DNA of 52,871 nt, taken from positions 1-52,871 of the forward strand of contig JAFVSY010000093.1 in assembly GCA_017503465.1 (NCBI GenBank), written 5' to 3'. A program made the translations under genes and the position numbers. The notes beneath the pieces were generated by a model, which searched no databases, had not been told where the DNA came from, and saw only the letters and a list, made by a program, of their open reading frames with translations. Origin of the DNA: Tidjanibacter sp. (GTDB lineage Bacteria; Bacteroidota; Bacteroidia; Bacteroidales; Rikenellaceae). Each line of letters starts with the position of its first letter. The stretch's first letter is position 1. Below are positions 17,070-26,577 of the stretch, piece after piece.

Positions 17070-18161
17070 CTACTCCGAGCGAATCTCCCTTGCTTTGCTG
17101 CGGGGCTGCAAGCCGAGGTCCTCACGGATGAAGCGGAGTTTGAGGAGCAGTTCCTTCATACCCTCAACATCCAAGCGGCGAGTGTTGTGGCTGTGGTAGT
17201 CCTCAATCTTGGATACCTCCTCGTTGCCGTTGGTGAAGAACTTGTCGTAGTTCAGGTCCCTATTGTCGCAGGGGATGCGGTAGTAGTCGCCCATATCGAT
17301 AGCCTTGGCCATCTCCTCGCGGGTAACCAGAGTCTCATACAACTTCTCGCCGTGGCGGGTGCCGATAACCCTAACCTCGGTCTGGCCGTATGCGGGATTA
17401 ACCTTGGCGTAGGTCTGCTTGAGAGCCTCGGCCAGCACATCCAGAGTGGCTGCGGGGGCCTTCTGCACGAAGAGGTCGCCATTCTCGCCGTGGGTGAATG
17501 CGTAGATAACCAAGTCCACAGCATCGTCCAGCGTCATCATAAAGCGAGTCATATTGGGGTCGGTGATGGTGATGGGCTTGCCCTGCTCCATCTGCTCAAC
17601 CCACAAGGGGATAACCGAGCCACGGCTGGCCATCACGTTGCCGTAACGGGTGCAGCAGATGGTGGTTGCGGCACCCTGGCCGAGCTCACGACCTTTGGCG
17701 ATGGCAACCTTCTCCATCAGAGCCTTGCTGATACCCATAGCGTTGATGGGATAGGCAGCCTTGTCGGTGGAGAGTACAACCACGTTTTTCACTCCGTGCT
17801 CGATGGCCGAGAGGAGTACGTTGTTGGTACCAATGACGTTGGTCATAGTGGCCTCCATAGGGAAGAACTCGCAGGAGGGCACCTGCTTGAGTGCTGCGGC
17901 AGCGAAAACGTAATCAACGCCACGCATAGCCACATCTACGGATGTTTTCTCTCGCACGTTGCCGATGTAGAACTTGACCTTTGCGGCCACATCGGGATAC
18001 TGCGCCTGAAGGTGGTGACGCATATCGTCTTGTTTCTTCTCATCACGCGAGAAAATGCGAATTTCTTTGATGTCGCTTGCGAGAAAGCGACGAAGTACGG
18101 CATTGCCAAAACTGCCCGTACCACCTGTAATCAACAGGACTTTGTCTTTGAAAATGGACAT
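17070..18161 (-). CDS. capE: CapE/FnlA UDP-GlcNAc 4,6-dehydratase (5-epimerising)
   Basis: The ATG ending at 18161 gives 363 residues starting MSIFKDKVLLITGGTGSFGN, the usual CapE N-terminus. An upstream in-frame start at 18290 would add 43 unrelated residues lying inside the neighbouring glycosyltransferase. The fold is a short soluble SDR with STDKAAYPINAMGISKA, where Met replaces the usual Tyr as in this dehydratase group, and a C-terminal helix bundle. It commits UDP-GlcNAc to UDP-L-FucNAc. It follows a glycosyltransferase by 13 bp. Confidence 0.94.
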   Translation of the reverse strand: MSIFKDKVLLITGGTGSFGNAVLRRFLASDIKEIRIFSRDEKKQDDMRHHLQAQYPDVAAKVKFYIGNVREKTSVDVAMRGVDYVFAAAALKQVPSCEFFPMEATMTNVIGTNNVLLSAIEHGVKNVVVLSTDKAAYPINAMGISKALMEKVAIAKGRELGQGAATTICCTRYGNVMASRGSVIPLWVEQMEQGKPITITDPNMTRFMMTLDDAVDLVIYAFTHGENGDLFVQKAPAATLDVLAEALKQTYAKVNPAYGQTEVRVIGTRHGEKLYETLVTREEMAKAIDMGDYYRIPCDNRDLNYDKFFTNGNEEVSKIEDYHSHNTRRLDVEGMKELLLKLRFIREDLGLQPRSKAREIRSE

Positions 18162-18174
18162 TGAATTATTATGG

Positions 18175-19401
18175 TTATTTGTTTGATAAAATTTCGTTGT
18201 AAAGGTCAATGTATTGTTGGAAACATTTGGTTTTGTCAAAACACTCCTCAGCTTTCTTGCGACAAGCAGCCGAATAGTATTCTTTGCCATTCTTTTGAAT
18301 CTCCTTTATTGCGGAAATAACACCATAGATATCTCCAGTTTTTTCAACAATACACCCCGTTCTTTCCGTAATAAGCTCAGGTGGTGCAGTATTATTATAT
18401 ACAACAGCAGGAGTGCCACACGCCATTCCTTCTGCCACAGTCAACCCAAAAGTTTCGGCTCGAGACAAACTCAATACCACATCTGCTACAGAATACCACT
18501 CAGCCAACTCCTCAACGGATTGCGTATGTTCTATACCAATTATGCCGGACGAAAGTTTGGTCATCATCTTCTTATCTAGACCAATCATTACTATGATATA
18601 ATGTTCTGAGAGTTTTTCTCTTAACATCAAATAGTCTAAAAAACCCTTATCTTCGGTCCAAGTGGATGCTACTCCTAATATGATGGTTTTACCTTCTAAA
18701 TGATACTTCATAATAAGCCGTCTCGTATCTCCTTTAGGGGAAAAAACATCAATATCAACACCGTTGTAGATATATTCTATCTTGTTTTTCTTAAAAAAAG
18801 ACTGCTTTGCTTGATCTGCCAACCACGCCGACACAGGCACTATCACTAACTTATCACCCACCCCAAGAAACGAGCTCTTTTTCTGATTAAAGTTTCGTGT
18901 GCTATTATCCACAAGTGCTCTAGGATATCTGTGCTTTAAAGGGCATTGAAAACATTGTGTCTTCCATTTCATGCAATTAGCACTAACAAAATGTGCACAA
19001 TGCCCCGTAAACGACCAACAATCGTGGAGTGTCCAAACTACTGGAATTTGACTTTCCGCCAGAAATTCAAATAGTATTTTATAATTGAGATAGTATCCGT
19101 GAATGTTGTGCAGATGAATGATGTCGGGTTCAATTTCTTTGATTTGTTTTACCAATCTGCGAGTAGCTATACGAGAGCCAAGACCATGCCTATCGAACAG
19201 TAGACTTTTTGCATAATGTATGTATTCACTATATTTAGGCCCAATTTGATAAGATTTCATCTTAGTTGTACCGACATAGCGCGCACCATGAGCAATATAT
19301 GTATCCCACCCTTCTGTACGGGCTACGTCTCCTATGCCCTCTGATATTCTACCCGTAGATTGTACTCCTAAACAAGAATTAATCTGCAATAATTTTGGCA
19401 T
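18175..19401 (-). CDS. Glycosyltransferase, GT4 family
   Basis: This 408-residue GT-B enzyme has LQINSCLGVQSTGRISEGIG at the start, PDIIHLHNIHGYYLNY in the acceptor half, and the retaining motif SRAETFGLTVAEGMACGTP (Glu-x7-Glu) with a following NNTAPPEL loop in the donor half. The cysteine run CWSFTGHCAHF...CMKWKTQCFQCP is typical of a WcaC-like subgroup. Donor unknown. About 90 bp of AT-rich non-coding DNA separates it from the preceding glycosyltransferase gene. Confidence 0.9.
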   Translation of the reverse strand: MPKLLQINSCLGVQSTGRISEGIGDVARTEGWDTYIAHGARYVGTTKMKSYQIGPKYSEYIHYAKSLLFDRHGLGSRIATRRLVKQIKEIEPDIIHLHNIHGYYLNYKILFEFLAESQIPVVWTLHDCWSFTGHCAHFVSANCMKWKTQCFQCPLKHRYPRALVDNSTRNFNQKKSSFLGVGDKLVIVPVSAWLADQAKQSFFKKNKIEYIYNGVDIDVFSPKGDTRRLIMKYHLEGKTIILGVASTWTEDKGFLDYLMLREKLSEHYIIVMIGLDKKMMTKLSSGIIGIEHTQSVEELAEWYSVADVVLSLSRAETFGLTVAEGMACGTPAVVYNNTAPPELITERTGCIVEKTGDIYGVISAIKEIQKNGKEYYSAACRKKAEECFDKTKCFQQYIDLYNEILSNK

Positions 19402-19491
19402 AAAACCCTATATATGATGATTTGAAATATTAGTTATGCACACAAATAGCAACCTCATTTATTGAAATAAGATAATTACATTCTTTTATAA

Positions 19492-20712
19492 TTACGAACA
19501 TTTATTTATAAATTCCAACAATTTGCAAACTTGCATCTTGACCGTCTTATGTTGTAAAATAAACTTTCGGGCATTCTCTGCCTTAGTATTCAAATCAGAT
19601 TCTGGCAAAGATAACACAAACTCTATCCTTTCTGCAAGACTATTTATATCCAACTTATCTACCGTATAGTAATGCTCATAATACTCCTCAGGGATTCCCT
19701 CCAATTTATATCCTAACATAGGTGTCCCACTCGAAAGATACTCCATCGTTTTTGATGGAAAGGAATATTTTGTAATCTCATTATTCGGCTTTCTAGGATT
19801 AACCAACAACGTTGAGGAACGTTGTAATTTCACTGCTTCTTCTCTTGGAATTAAACCTCGGAATATAATCCTCGTGTCTTCCTGCGTGGCCAATGTAATC
19901 ATATCTTGAAGAGAGCCTGCCCCACATATCACCAATCTAAAGTCTGGAGAGGTTGTTCTCTTAAAGGCTTCTATCAAATCTGCAACCCCCGCAAAAGTTT
20001 CCAATGTCCCTGTGTAAAGCAATGTCCTAAACTCAGATTTATTATCATCCCCTAACTCTCCACATTCCGCAAGGCCTTCCATTACCATAAAAGAATCTTG
20101 TGCTTCTGGAATTTTGTCCACCATATGTTTGGAGAGGAGGACGAATTTATCAATTGACTTATACAGTTTTTTGGTCTGTCGTGTCTCTATTTTACATTGT
20201 ATCCTCTTTAAGATAGTACGATTGGAGCTAAAAGACATCATATCATCTACCAAATCGGTCACAATTGAAACAACTTCAATTACCTTATCTGGATACATAC
20301 TCTTTACCCTATTTATTGCTCTTATAAATGGCACATAAGGCGAATATGTCAATATAACTAACTTGTGTGTATGGTCATACTTTTTAATCCAATCAGACAA
20401 ATATCTTTCTAGTGCCATCTGCATTGAACGTGTTTTCCACACCAACAAATCACAATAACTCAGTGATTCCCCAATAGTACAGTCATCAATACAAATAGGA
20501 GCCTTAGGCACAAATAATTTCTTAAATCTTTTTGGGAATGCTGGCAAAAATGGTAGACTAACGACATTAAAATCTGCATTGTTTTGCATTAAGCCCCGAA
20601 CAACGTTCCATTGAAAAACATTTGGAGCGTTTTCAATAAATCCATTACTACACTCCCTTAAGAGTTCAGTTATCTGATGTGGATATAATCCCGTAACAAA
20701 TAACAATCTCAT
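19492..20712 (-). CDS. Glycosyltransferase, GT4-like
   Basis: This 406-residue protein is built like a GT-B transferase: N-terminal MRLLFVTGLYPHQ, central RTLLYTGTLETFAGVADLIEAF, VICGAGSLQDMI, and the donor-site stretch LLVNPRKPNNEITKYSFPSKTMEYLSSG with a terminal Glu-rich helix. The canonical Glu-x7-Glu is not obvious. It starts 2 bp after the polymerase stop, so the two are probably coupled. AT-rich. Confidence 0.85.
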   Translation of the reverse strand: MRLLFVTGLYPHQITELLRECSNGFIENAPNVFQWNVVRGLMQNNADFNVVSLPFLPAFPKRFKKLFVPKAPICIDDCTIGESLSYCDLLVWKTRSMQMALERYLSDWIKKYDHTHKLVILTYSPYVPFIRAINRVKSMYPDKVIEVVSIVTDLVDDMMSFSSNRTILKRIQCKIETRQTKKLYKSIDKFVLLSKHMVDKIPEAQDSFMVMEGLAECGELGDDNKSEFRTLLYTGTLETFAGVADLIEAFKRTTSPDFRLVICGAGSLQDMITLATQEDTRIIFRGLIPREEAVKLQRSSTLLVNPRKPNNEITKYSFPSKTMEYLSSGTPMLGYKLEGIPEEYYEHYYTVDKLDINSLAERIEFVLSLPESDLNTKAENARKFILQHKTVKMQVCKLLEFINKCS

Positions 20713-20714
20713 CG

Positions 20715-21869
20715 TTAATGCACTTTTTTTTCCCTATAAATTTGTCTATACTTTTTATACCAGGCAGACTGACACCCCCAAAGCAAACAATATAGCATAA
20801 AATGTGTACCCCCATAAATAGGCTCAACAAAACATGATGCAAAAAAACAAATATTAAGTCCTAGAATTAGATAGGAACTCTCACTATCATATTTTAAAGC
20901 ACTCTTTATAGCTTTCCAGAAAAAAGAAACTGATAATACAAATAAGATGCAAAAAGGAAGGAAACCAGATACACGAGCTATGTCTAACCACATGTTATGT
21001 ATATAATAGGTCTCTCCATCTTCCGCCCATCCAAAAGGTTTGAGTAGAAGATTACTAAAATTATTGACCCATCTGTCTGAACGGCCCTCTAGACCTTCCA
21101 TTTCATTTCTTTCTGTATATAACGAAACAACCTCAGAATTCAAAATTTCTGTTGTTCCCAATATGGACAATACCAAAAGCACGAATAAAACAGCCAACAT
21201 CAAAAATTTTCCACTCTTTATGCTCTTGATACAGACTAGGCCTACTAGACACAAAAACAATACAACCAACCCTGTTCGATTTAATAAGTGAATAACAATT
21301 AAAGCTGAAAAGAATGCCAATATGAAATATAAAACTTTCATTTTCCTATCAGAACAAAGAATTGCCATTGAGACACCCACGACACCAATATCCAAAGGCA
21401 AACCAAGATTAGTTGCACCAACCTCCTTGCCTTCATAAAATGAAAAACTTCTATTTAAAGCAAACATTTCGCCAGTGGTCACAATATTACTTACTCCTGT
21501 AATAATGACATCCAATGCATAACACAAAATGATTATGAACCATACACATGATAAATCTCTCTCCGTATCACAAAAATCGGAAATTCTCATACCATAATAA
21601 TAAAATATCGGAGGAGCTACAAGATACAAGACAAGTGTTGAAAGTGAATAATTAAAGCCATTGAAAGCTGACAATATTATGTATAGGACACAATATATGG
21701 CAACAACCAACCCGATTTTATCAAGTGCGGGCTTTCTAAGAACAATACTAGCAACAACCATGATTGAAAACAGTCCAATCATAGTAATATATCCAAACCT
21801 ATTATTCATTATTAGTGCAACACATAGTAGCACAAACAAAAAACCACCTTTCTTTATAATGTTTCTCAT
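20715..21869 (-). CDS. Wzy-like O-antigen/capsule polymerase
   Basis: This integral membrane protein has about ten to twelve hydrophobic helices and no similarity that I can name beyond that of Wzy/O-antigen ligase proteins. A large loop around residues 230-290 (SLYTERNEMEGLEGRSDRW) sits between helices, as the periplasmic catalytic loop does in Wzy. The ATG ending at 21869 gives 384 residues. A TTG at 21899, overlapping the upstream stop as TTGA, would add ten residues. Its position between glycosyltransferases and with Wzx nearby supports the role of polymerising flipped repeat units in the periplasm. Confidence 0.82.
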   Translation of the reverse strand: MRNIIKKGGFLFVLLCVALIMNNRFGYITMIGLFSIMVVASIVLRKPALDKIGLVVAIYCVLYIILSAFNGFNYSLSTLVLYLVAPPIFYYYGMRISDFCDTERDLSCVWFIIILCYALDVIITGVSNIVTTGEMFALNRSFSFYEGKEVGATNLGLPLDIGVVGVSMAILCSDRKMKVLYFILAFFSALIVIHLLNRTGLVVLFLCLVGLVCIKSIKSGKFLMLAVLFVLLVLSILGTTEILNSEVVSLYTERNEMEGLEGRSDRWVNNFSNLLLKPFGWAEDGETYYIHNMWLDIARVSGFLPFCILFVLSVSFFWKAIKSALKYDSESSYLILGLNICFFASCFVEPIYGGTHFMLYCLLWGCQSAWYKKYRQIYREKKVH

Positions 21870-21895
21870 TCTCAAATCCAATTGGCTTATCTTTA

Positions 21896-23149
21896 TCAAT
21901 GGTCACTTAACAAATTTTCATAAATTGACAACAAAGCCATAGTATTCCTATGTGCATCGTGACGAGCCATAGCTTGTTGTTGCATAGCCACATCAACTGT
22001 GCGACAATTAGCAAATATTTCACAAACTTTTATGGCCAACATTTCAACTTCCTCAAATCGATAGAGATGTTCTTCATCTCCGGCCATCATATCCATAGTT
22101 CCTCCAACATATGATGCAAGGCAAGGCACCCCCAATAGTTGAGCCTCGCCCAAAGAATTAGGCGAGTTTTCAATCGCCGAAGCACTAACAAATACATTAG
22201 ATGCCAAATAACGACGACACATTTGTTCTGCACTTAAGCTCCCAGTAAAAAACACCTTGTCCTCCAAATGATATTGTTTTATTAGTTTTGCAACATATCT
22301 ACCATATCCAGTCTGACAAACTTTTTGCCTAAGGCCTTTCATCTTTGCAACATCGGCTCCTGCCACATATATTTTAGTATCTGGATATCGGTCCAATATC
22401 AACGGCATCGCTTTCAATAGCTGGTGCAAACCTTTTATTGGATAGTTGGCTTGGCTAACAAAAATACTATGTTTTTCACACTCCTCATAGGTCCAAGTTT
22501 TACCATAGAATTCTGGACGCAGCGTTTCATTGCAGAAATGATATTGTATGGTGGGGTTGATTGCTAATACATGAGCCTTGTCCCACGATGTTCGCCCAAT
22601 GATATGCTGTAATCTATTGACAATTTCTATCTCCAGTCTACCTCGTTTTTCAAAACTCCGTTTACCAGCCCATATTGTACCTCTCAAAACATCACGCAAA
22701 GTCAAACTTTTAATAATATCGCAGGTAGTTAACCCTGCCAAATAGTATCGAGCATAGCTCGATACTATTCCTTGGATTGATGCCACTGTACGAACATTTG
22801 GACACGCCCTAAGGAATGCTAAACCATGGGCGTATTCCGTTCCATGCAAATGCACACAATCTGGAGCGAACGCATCGTTAATATCTCTCCAATATTTCTC
22901 CAAAGACTTATTGTATTTCAAATTACTTGCGCCCTTAAGAGGCAATATAAAGTAACGAATCCCATCTAATTCTTGATCCACAAAAGTATCTCCTGGATAT
23001 ACGGTTGCCACAGCGAGTTGCAATGTTGGGTCCTCTTCTATCAGGCTCTTCGCCGCCGAATACATCCACCCTCCCACAACAACTTTAGGCATTCCGAGTT
23101 GCTCTGCAATTGAGGGAAACACGATATTAGTAATCCAAAGAACACGCAT
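21896..23149 (-). CDS. Glycosyltransferase, GT4 family
   Basis: This 417-residue GT-B protein has RVLWITNIVFPSIAEQLG at its start, DCVHLHGTEYAHGLAFL, and the donor motif SASAIENSPNSLGEAQLLGVPCLASYVGG with the Glu-x7-Glu pair. FVSQANYPIKGLHQLLKA marks the start of the second Rossmann domain. It begins 2 bp after the stop of the preceding glycosyltransferase. Donor and linkage cannot be read from sequence. Confidence 0.9.
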   Translation of the reverse strand: MRVLWITNIVFPSIAEQLGMPKVVVGGWMYSAAKSLIEEDPTLQLAVATVYPGDTFVDQELDGIRYFILPLKGASNLKYNKSLEKYWRDINDAFAPDCVHLHGTEYAHGLAFLRACPNVRTVASIQGIVSSYARYYLAGLTTCDIIKSLTLRDVLRGTIWAGKRSFEKRGRLEIEIVNRLQHIIGRTSWDKAHVLAINPTIQYHFCNETLRPEFYGKTWTYEECEKHSIFVSQANYPIKGLHQLLKAMPLILDRYPDTKIYVAGADVAKMKGLRQKVCQTGYGRYVAKLIKQYHLEDKVFFTGSLSAEQMCRRYLASNVFVSASAIENSPNSLGEAQLLGVPCLASYVGGTMDMMAGDEEHLYRFEEVEMLAIKVCEIFANCRTVDVAMQQQAMARHDAHRNTMALLSIYENLLSDH

Positions 23150-23151
23150 AC

Positions 23152-24276
23152 TTAATGATTTAAAATTGTTTTGATGAGGCTTACTTGATAGTTTGGATTA
23201 TACTTTGAATCTATAACTTCATAACATTTATTACGGACTATATTTCTATCCGGATTATTATTTAGCCATGCCTTTATTTTTTCGGCCAAATCCTCTACAT
23301 CATTTTCTTTGAAAAAGTCCCCAGTTCGTCCCTGCTCGATTGCTTCATATTCTGGCATTTGAGTCTCAAAGTTATCATTCGTAATGACAGGCAATCCGTA
23401 TGACAAAGCATGAATGCTTGTTAAACCCACATTTCCAGGACTTATACATATATCCGCATAGTATAAATATCTTGCAATTTCGTTCTCATTATACATAGCA
23501 CCTGTAAACCAAAATCTCTCTTTGTCACCCACAGAATTTTGAATATTGACAAATTCAGGGCCATCACCAATAAATACCACATTAAGATTTACGTCCTTTT
23601 CTTTTAGTATGGACACTGCTTGAGAAATCATATATAATTTTTTTACAGCAGTTAAACGTCCAATAAAAAGCAAAACAGGGTAATTGTTGATAAAATGACT
23701 AGTATAAGGATTATCAAACGTCATATTTCTCAATTTCAGCGAAGACTCATAGTTCAAAGAATTGTATATGACGTATAATTTCTTCGGATTGAAACCTAAC
23801 TGAGACATAATTGTCCTTGCATGATTGCCGTAGAGGAAACTGCCGTGAACAAAACGATCATAAACCTTATACAACCACAGTGCCTTTCGAGACATCTTTT
23901 TAGTATTTAGCCCATGAGTCCATACGTAGACATCTTTTCTAAGCACAAAACACAATAGTAAAAAGAACCATTGGTTTATGGCAAATTGATTCGGAGTAAT
24001 TAGATATTGTTTGTATTTAGGATTTAAGGCAAGTTGAAGCCACCCTCTAGTGTTTTCAAATCGCGCCCTTCCAATCTTTAGACAAGTCACGTTCAACTCC
24101 CTTTGAAAACCAGCTAATCTCGAGTAATCAAGTTTCTTTATTTGTTCATTATTTAATAGACGATTCCCGAAATAAAAATGTGTAGGGATTTGCTCATCGA
24201 TTTTTTGATAGATAGATTCCCTATAATGTGGAGCATAATTAAATATGCAACACAGGATTTTTTTCTTATTTTGCAT
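23152..24276 (-). CDS. Glycosyltransferase, GT4-like
   Basis: This 374-residue protein shows NYAPHYRESIYQKID near the start (a common opening in this group), LLFIGRLTAVKKLYMISQAV, VVFIGDGPEF and ISPGNVGLTSIHALSYGLPVITND. In the last motif the first Glu of Glu-x7-Glu is replaced, as in some rhamnosyl- or mannosyl-type family members. The 5' end overlaps wzx by 11 bp. AT-rich throughout. Confidence 0.87.
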   Translation of the reverse strand: MQNKKKILCCIFNYAPHYRESIYQKIDEQIPTHFYFGNRLLNNEQIKKLDYSRLAGFQRELNVTCLKIGRARFENTRGWLQLALNPKYKQYLITPNQFAINQWFFLLLCFVLRKDVYVWTHGLNTKKMSRKALWLYKVYDRFVHGSFLYGNHARTIMSQLGFNPKKLYVIYNSLNYESSLKLRNMTFDNPYTSHFINNYPVLLFIGRLTAVKKLYMISQAVSILKEKDVNLNVVFIGDGPEFVNIQNSVGDKERFWFTGAMYNENEIARYLYYADICISPGNVGLTSIHALSYGLPVITNDNFETQMPEYEAIEQGRTGDFFKENDVEDLAEKIKAWLNNNPDRNIVRNKCYEVIDSKYNPNYQVSLIKTILNH

Positions 24277-25762
24277 ACCTGGCTACTTTATTAATAATCG
24301 TATCCCTTTCGGACTTTGATAATCCCACAAAGAAAATCAAAGCACACAAATATAATTCAGCAACTAACACTTCAATAATTGGATGCCACGATATATTTAG
24401 CATTGTAAACGGGAGAAACAATACAATCACCAAGATTGAAGGTAGGTATGATTTTTTTATCAAAAATTTATTATCATACTTTAATGTCTTATGCATAATC
24501 ACCTGTCTTACAAAAACATTAAGGGTCTGTGCTGCTATTGAAACATAGAACAAAGAATATGCTGGCGCGCCACTTTTTAGAACAAGATAGGCTATTGGAA
24601 TTGACAATAGTAGATTTGTATTTAGAACATTTTGATATAACTTGACTTTCCCACTAGCAAAAATAGCATCACTTATACCTGCGTTAAAAGTACATATTAG
24701 AGATTGAATAATCATCAAACGTACAAACATTACAGCATATTCTGGTACTGATCCAAGCCATAAAGTATAAACATATTCTGTGATAAGTAAAAAAGGAATA
24801 GATATTATGGCTATTACAAAAAAAGAAAACTTGGACGACATTGCCATTAAACTCTTACAACGTTCGTGATCTCCAACAGCATAACTTTTTGTAATTTGCG
24901 GAGCTATAGATTTCGTAACGTTCTGGGAAAACATTACAATAAAACCATTAATAGTATTCGCAACGCCTAGGGAAGCATTCATCACTGTATTAAAAAAAGT
25001 ATTAACCAACAATGATCTACTCTGAGATTCAGTAATACTCGCAACAACACCATATGACATCCATCCTGTAAATGAGGCTATTTCTTTGTATAGTTTTCGT
25101 TCTTTTACTATTCTCCATTTTGTCATATTTGGCCAAGTTTTATGGCAATACAACATATAAATCAACGTTGGAGCACCAGTACATAATGCTATTATCAATG
25201 AATATACTGTCAACTTGTCTAAAAAATAATATTGTAACAAGAACGCTCCCAGCATTTTTATGAGACAAAAGATTACATCTGTAAAGCAAAAAACAAAGAA
25301 CCTCTCTTTAGCCATTAACATGCCGTGGTATGGAACTCCTATAAACGAAACTATTGTACCAACTATAGTAATATTAAATACTTTTACAGCAAGAGTTATA
25401 TCGCCATCAAAATTCACATAATTCTCTATGTACCAACTGCCAACTGGAACCACAACACACATGGTCAGTATGGCAATCACAATGTGTATTAAAAGATTAA
25501 CATTAAAAATATCATTAATGGCTCGTTCTTCACCTTTTCCAATTGCGACAGCAATAAACCTTGTAGTCGTAGAGACCATGATTGTATTTAATATGGCAGC
25601 AAAAGATATAATACTTCCAACGACTGAAAACAATCCAAAATCATTAATACCCAAGGCATTCAGAGCGAATCGAGTTGTAAATAGACCTGCAACTGCAACT
25701 ATAACCAACCTAGCATACATAATTATCGTATTGATAAATATGGCTTTATTCGTGTTCTCCAT
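24266..25762 (-). CDS. Wzx-type lipid-linked oligosaccharide flippase
   Basis: This 498-residue polytopic protein has around twelve to fourteen transmembrane helices and the MATE/Wzx-like start RLVIVAVAGLFTTRFALNALGINDFGLFSVVG, typical of Bacteroidetes polysaccharide exporters. It should move the undecaprenyl-linked repeat unit across the inner membrane before Wzy polymerisation. It overlaps the following glycosyltransferase by 11 bp and starts 38 bp after the GC-rich nucleotidyltransferase. The composition changes sharply at this boundary. Confidence 0.9.
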   Translation of the reverse strand: MENTNKAIFINTIIMYARLVIVAVAGLFTTRFALNALGINDFGLFSVVGSIISFAAILNTIMVSTTTRFIAVAIGKGEERAINDIFNVNLLIHIVIAILTMCVVVPVGSWYIENYVNFDGDITLAVKVFNITIVGTIVSFIGVPYHGMLMAKERFFVFCFTDVIFCLIKMLGAFLLQYYFLDKLTVYSLIIALCTGAPTLIYMLYCHKTWPNMTKWRIVKERKLYKEIASFTGWMSYGVVASITESQSRSLLVNTFFNTVMNASLGVANTINGFIVMFSQNVTKSIAPQITKSYAVGDHERCKSLMAMSSKFSFFVIAIISIPFLLITEYVYTLWLGSVPEYAVMFVRLMIIQSLICTFNAGISDAIFASGKVKLYQNVLNTNLLLSIPIAYLVLKSGAPAYSLFYVSIAAQTLNVFVRQVIMHKTLKYDNKFLIKKSYLPSILVIVLFLPFTMLNISWHPIIEVLVAELYLCALIFFVGLSKSERDTIINKVARYAK

Positions 25763-25800
25763 TTAAAATCACATTAAGATATGAAACTCATATCAATATC

Positions 25801-26535
25801 TTACTTCCCAAATTTCTCGCAGGCTTCGTGGTAGGTGTCGAGGCTACCGATGTCGAAGCGGCCGGCGGTCATCTGCCAGGCGTGTATCTCGGTCTGCTCG
25901 ACCATATAGTGCGCTAAATTACCCGGAGCGTCCTTACCGCAGCCGTTCTCCACCGAGCCGCGCACCAAATCGAGGTCTTTCTTCAAATAAATATAGAACG
26001 GAGGCACTGCCCACTCGCTTTTGGGCTGTGCGGGTTTCTCCTCCATACCCAGTACCCTCCAATCGGCATCCACCTCAATCACACCCGTGCGTTGCAGTTT
26101 CTCAACCGAGGGTTGGTGGTGGCACATAATGCAGCTCGTGCCCTTCGTCTTCGCGAAGTCCACAAACTCCTGGAAGCTGAAAAACAGCAGGTTATCGGCT
26201 GCCACGACCAACATATCATCATCAATGCCCAGCCTATCCATCGCAAACAGCAGGTCGCACACCGCACCAAGGCGAGTTTCGTTACTCTCGGTGCCGTCAT
26301 CCACAATAGTCACGGGTTTGGTGTAGTTGAGGCCCGTTGCCCACTCCTCAAAGATTGGTGCGAACTTATGATTGGTGATGATTATGTGCTCGTCAATTTC
26401 AGGTATGGTGTCGATGTCATCCAACATCCTACCCAAAATGGTATTGTTGCCAATCTTCAAGAGCGGCTTGGGAAAGTTCTTGGTCAGCTCGCCCAGTCGG
26501 GTAGCGTACCCCGCAGCTATAACTATGTTTTTCAA
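25801..26535 (-). CDS. Sugar-1-phosphate nucleotidyltransferase paired with a uronokinase-like gene
   Basis: From the TTG ending at 26535 this is a 244-residue NTP_transferase-fold enzyme: KNIVIAAGYATRLGELTKNFPKPLLKIG (the G-x-x-T-R-L loop and the lysine in FPKP), LVVAADNLLFF with the metal Asp, VLGMEEKPAQPKS and MTAGRFDIGSLDTY. No ATG lies in frame upstream; the only other start is a TTG at 26622 inside the preceding gene. The start directly abuts a heptamer array at 26536-26577. Because the gene follows a galacturonokinase-like kinase, the expected reaction is sugar-1-phosphate plus UTP to UDP-sugar, perhaps UDP-GalA. The nucleotide and sugar specificity is inference. Confidence 0.8.
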   Translation of the reverse strand: MKNIVIAAGYATRLGELTKNFPKPLLKIGNNTILGRMLDDIDTIPEIDEHIIITNHKFAPIFEEWATGLNYTKPVTIVDDGTESNETRLGAVCDLLFAMDRLGIDDDMLVVAADNLLFFSFQEFVDFAKTKGTSCIMCHHQPSVEKLQRTGVIEVDADWRVLGMEEKPAQPKSEWAVPPFYIYLKKDLDLVRGSVENGCGKDAPGNLAHYMVEQTEIHAWQMTAGRFDIGSLDTYHEACEKFGK

Positions 26536-26577
26536 GACAATTTTGAATTTTGAATTCTGAATTCTGAATTTTGAATT
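26536..26577. repeat. Heptamer array TTGAATT between kinase and nucleotidyltransferase
   Basis: Six period-7 units, consensus TTGAATT with CTGAATT variants, fill the 40-bp intercistronic gap and touch the TTG start of the downstream gene. A second array of the same unit lies at 49945-49972. Confidence 0.85.

Noticed and set aside
18162-18290. N-terminal extension of capE
   Set aside because: The added 43 residues lie within the neighbouring glycosyltransferase gene and precede the canonical MSIFKDKVLLITGGTGSFG start.
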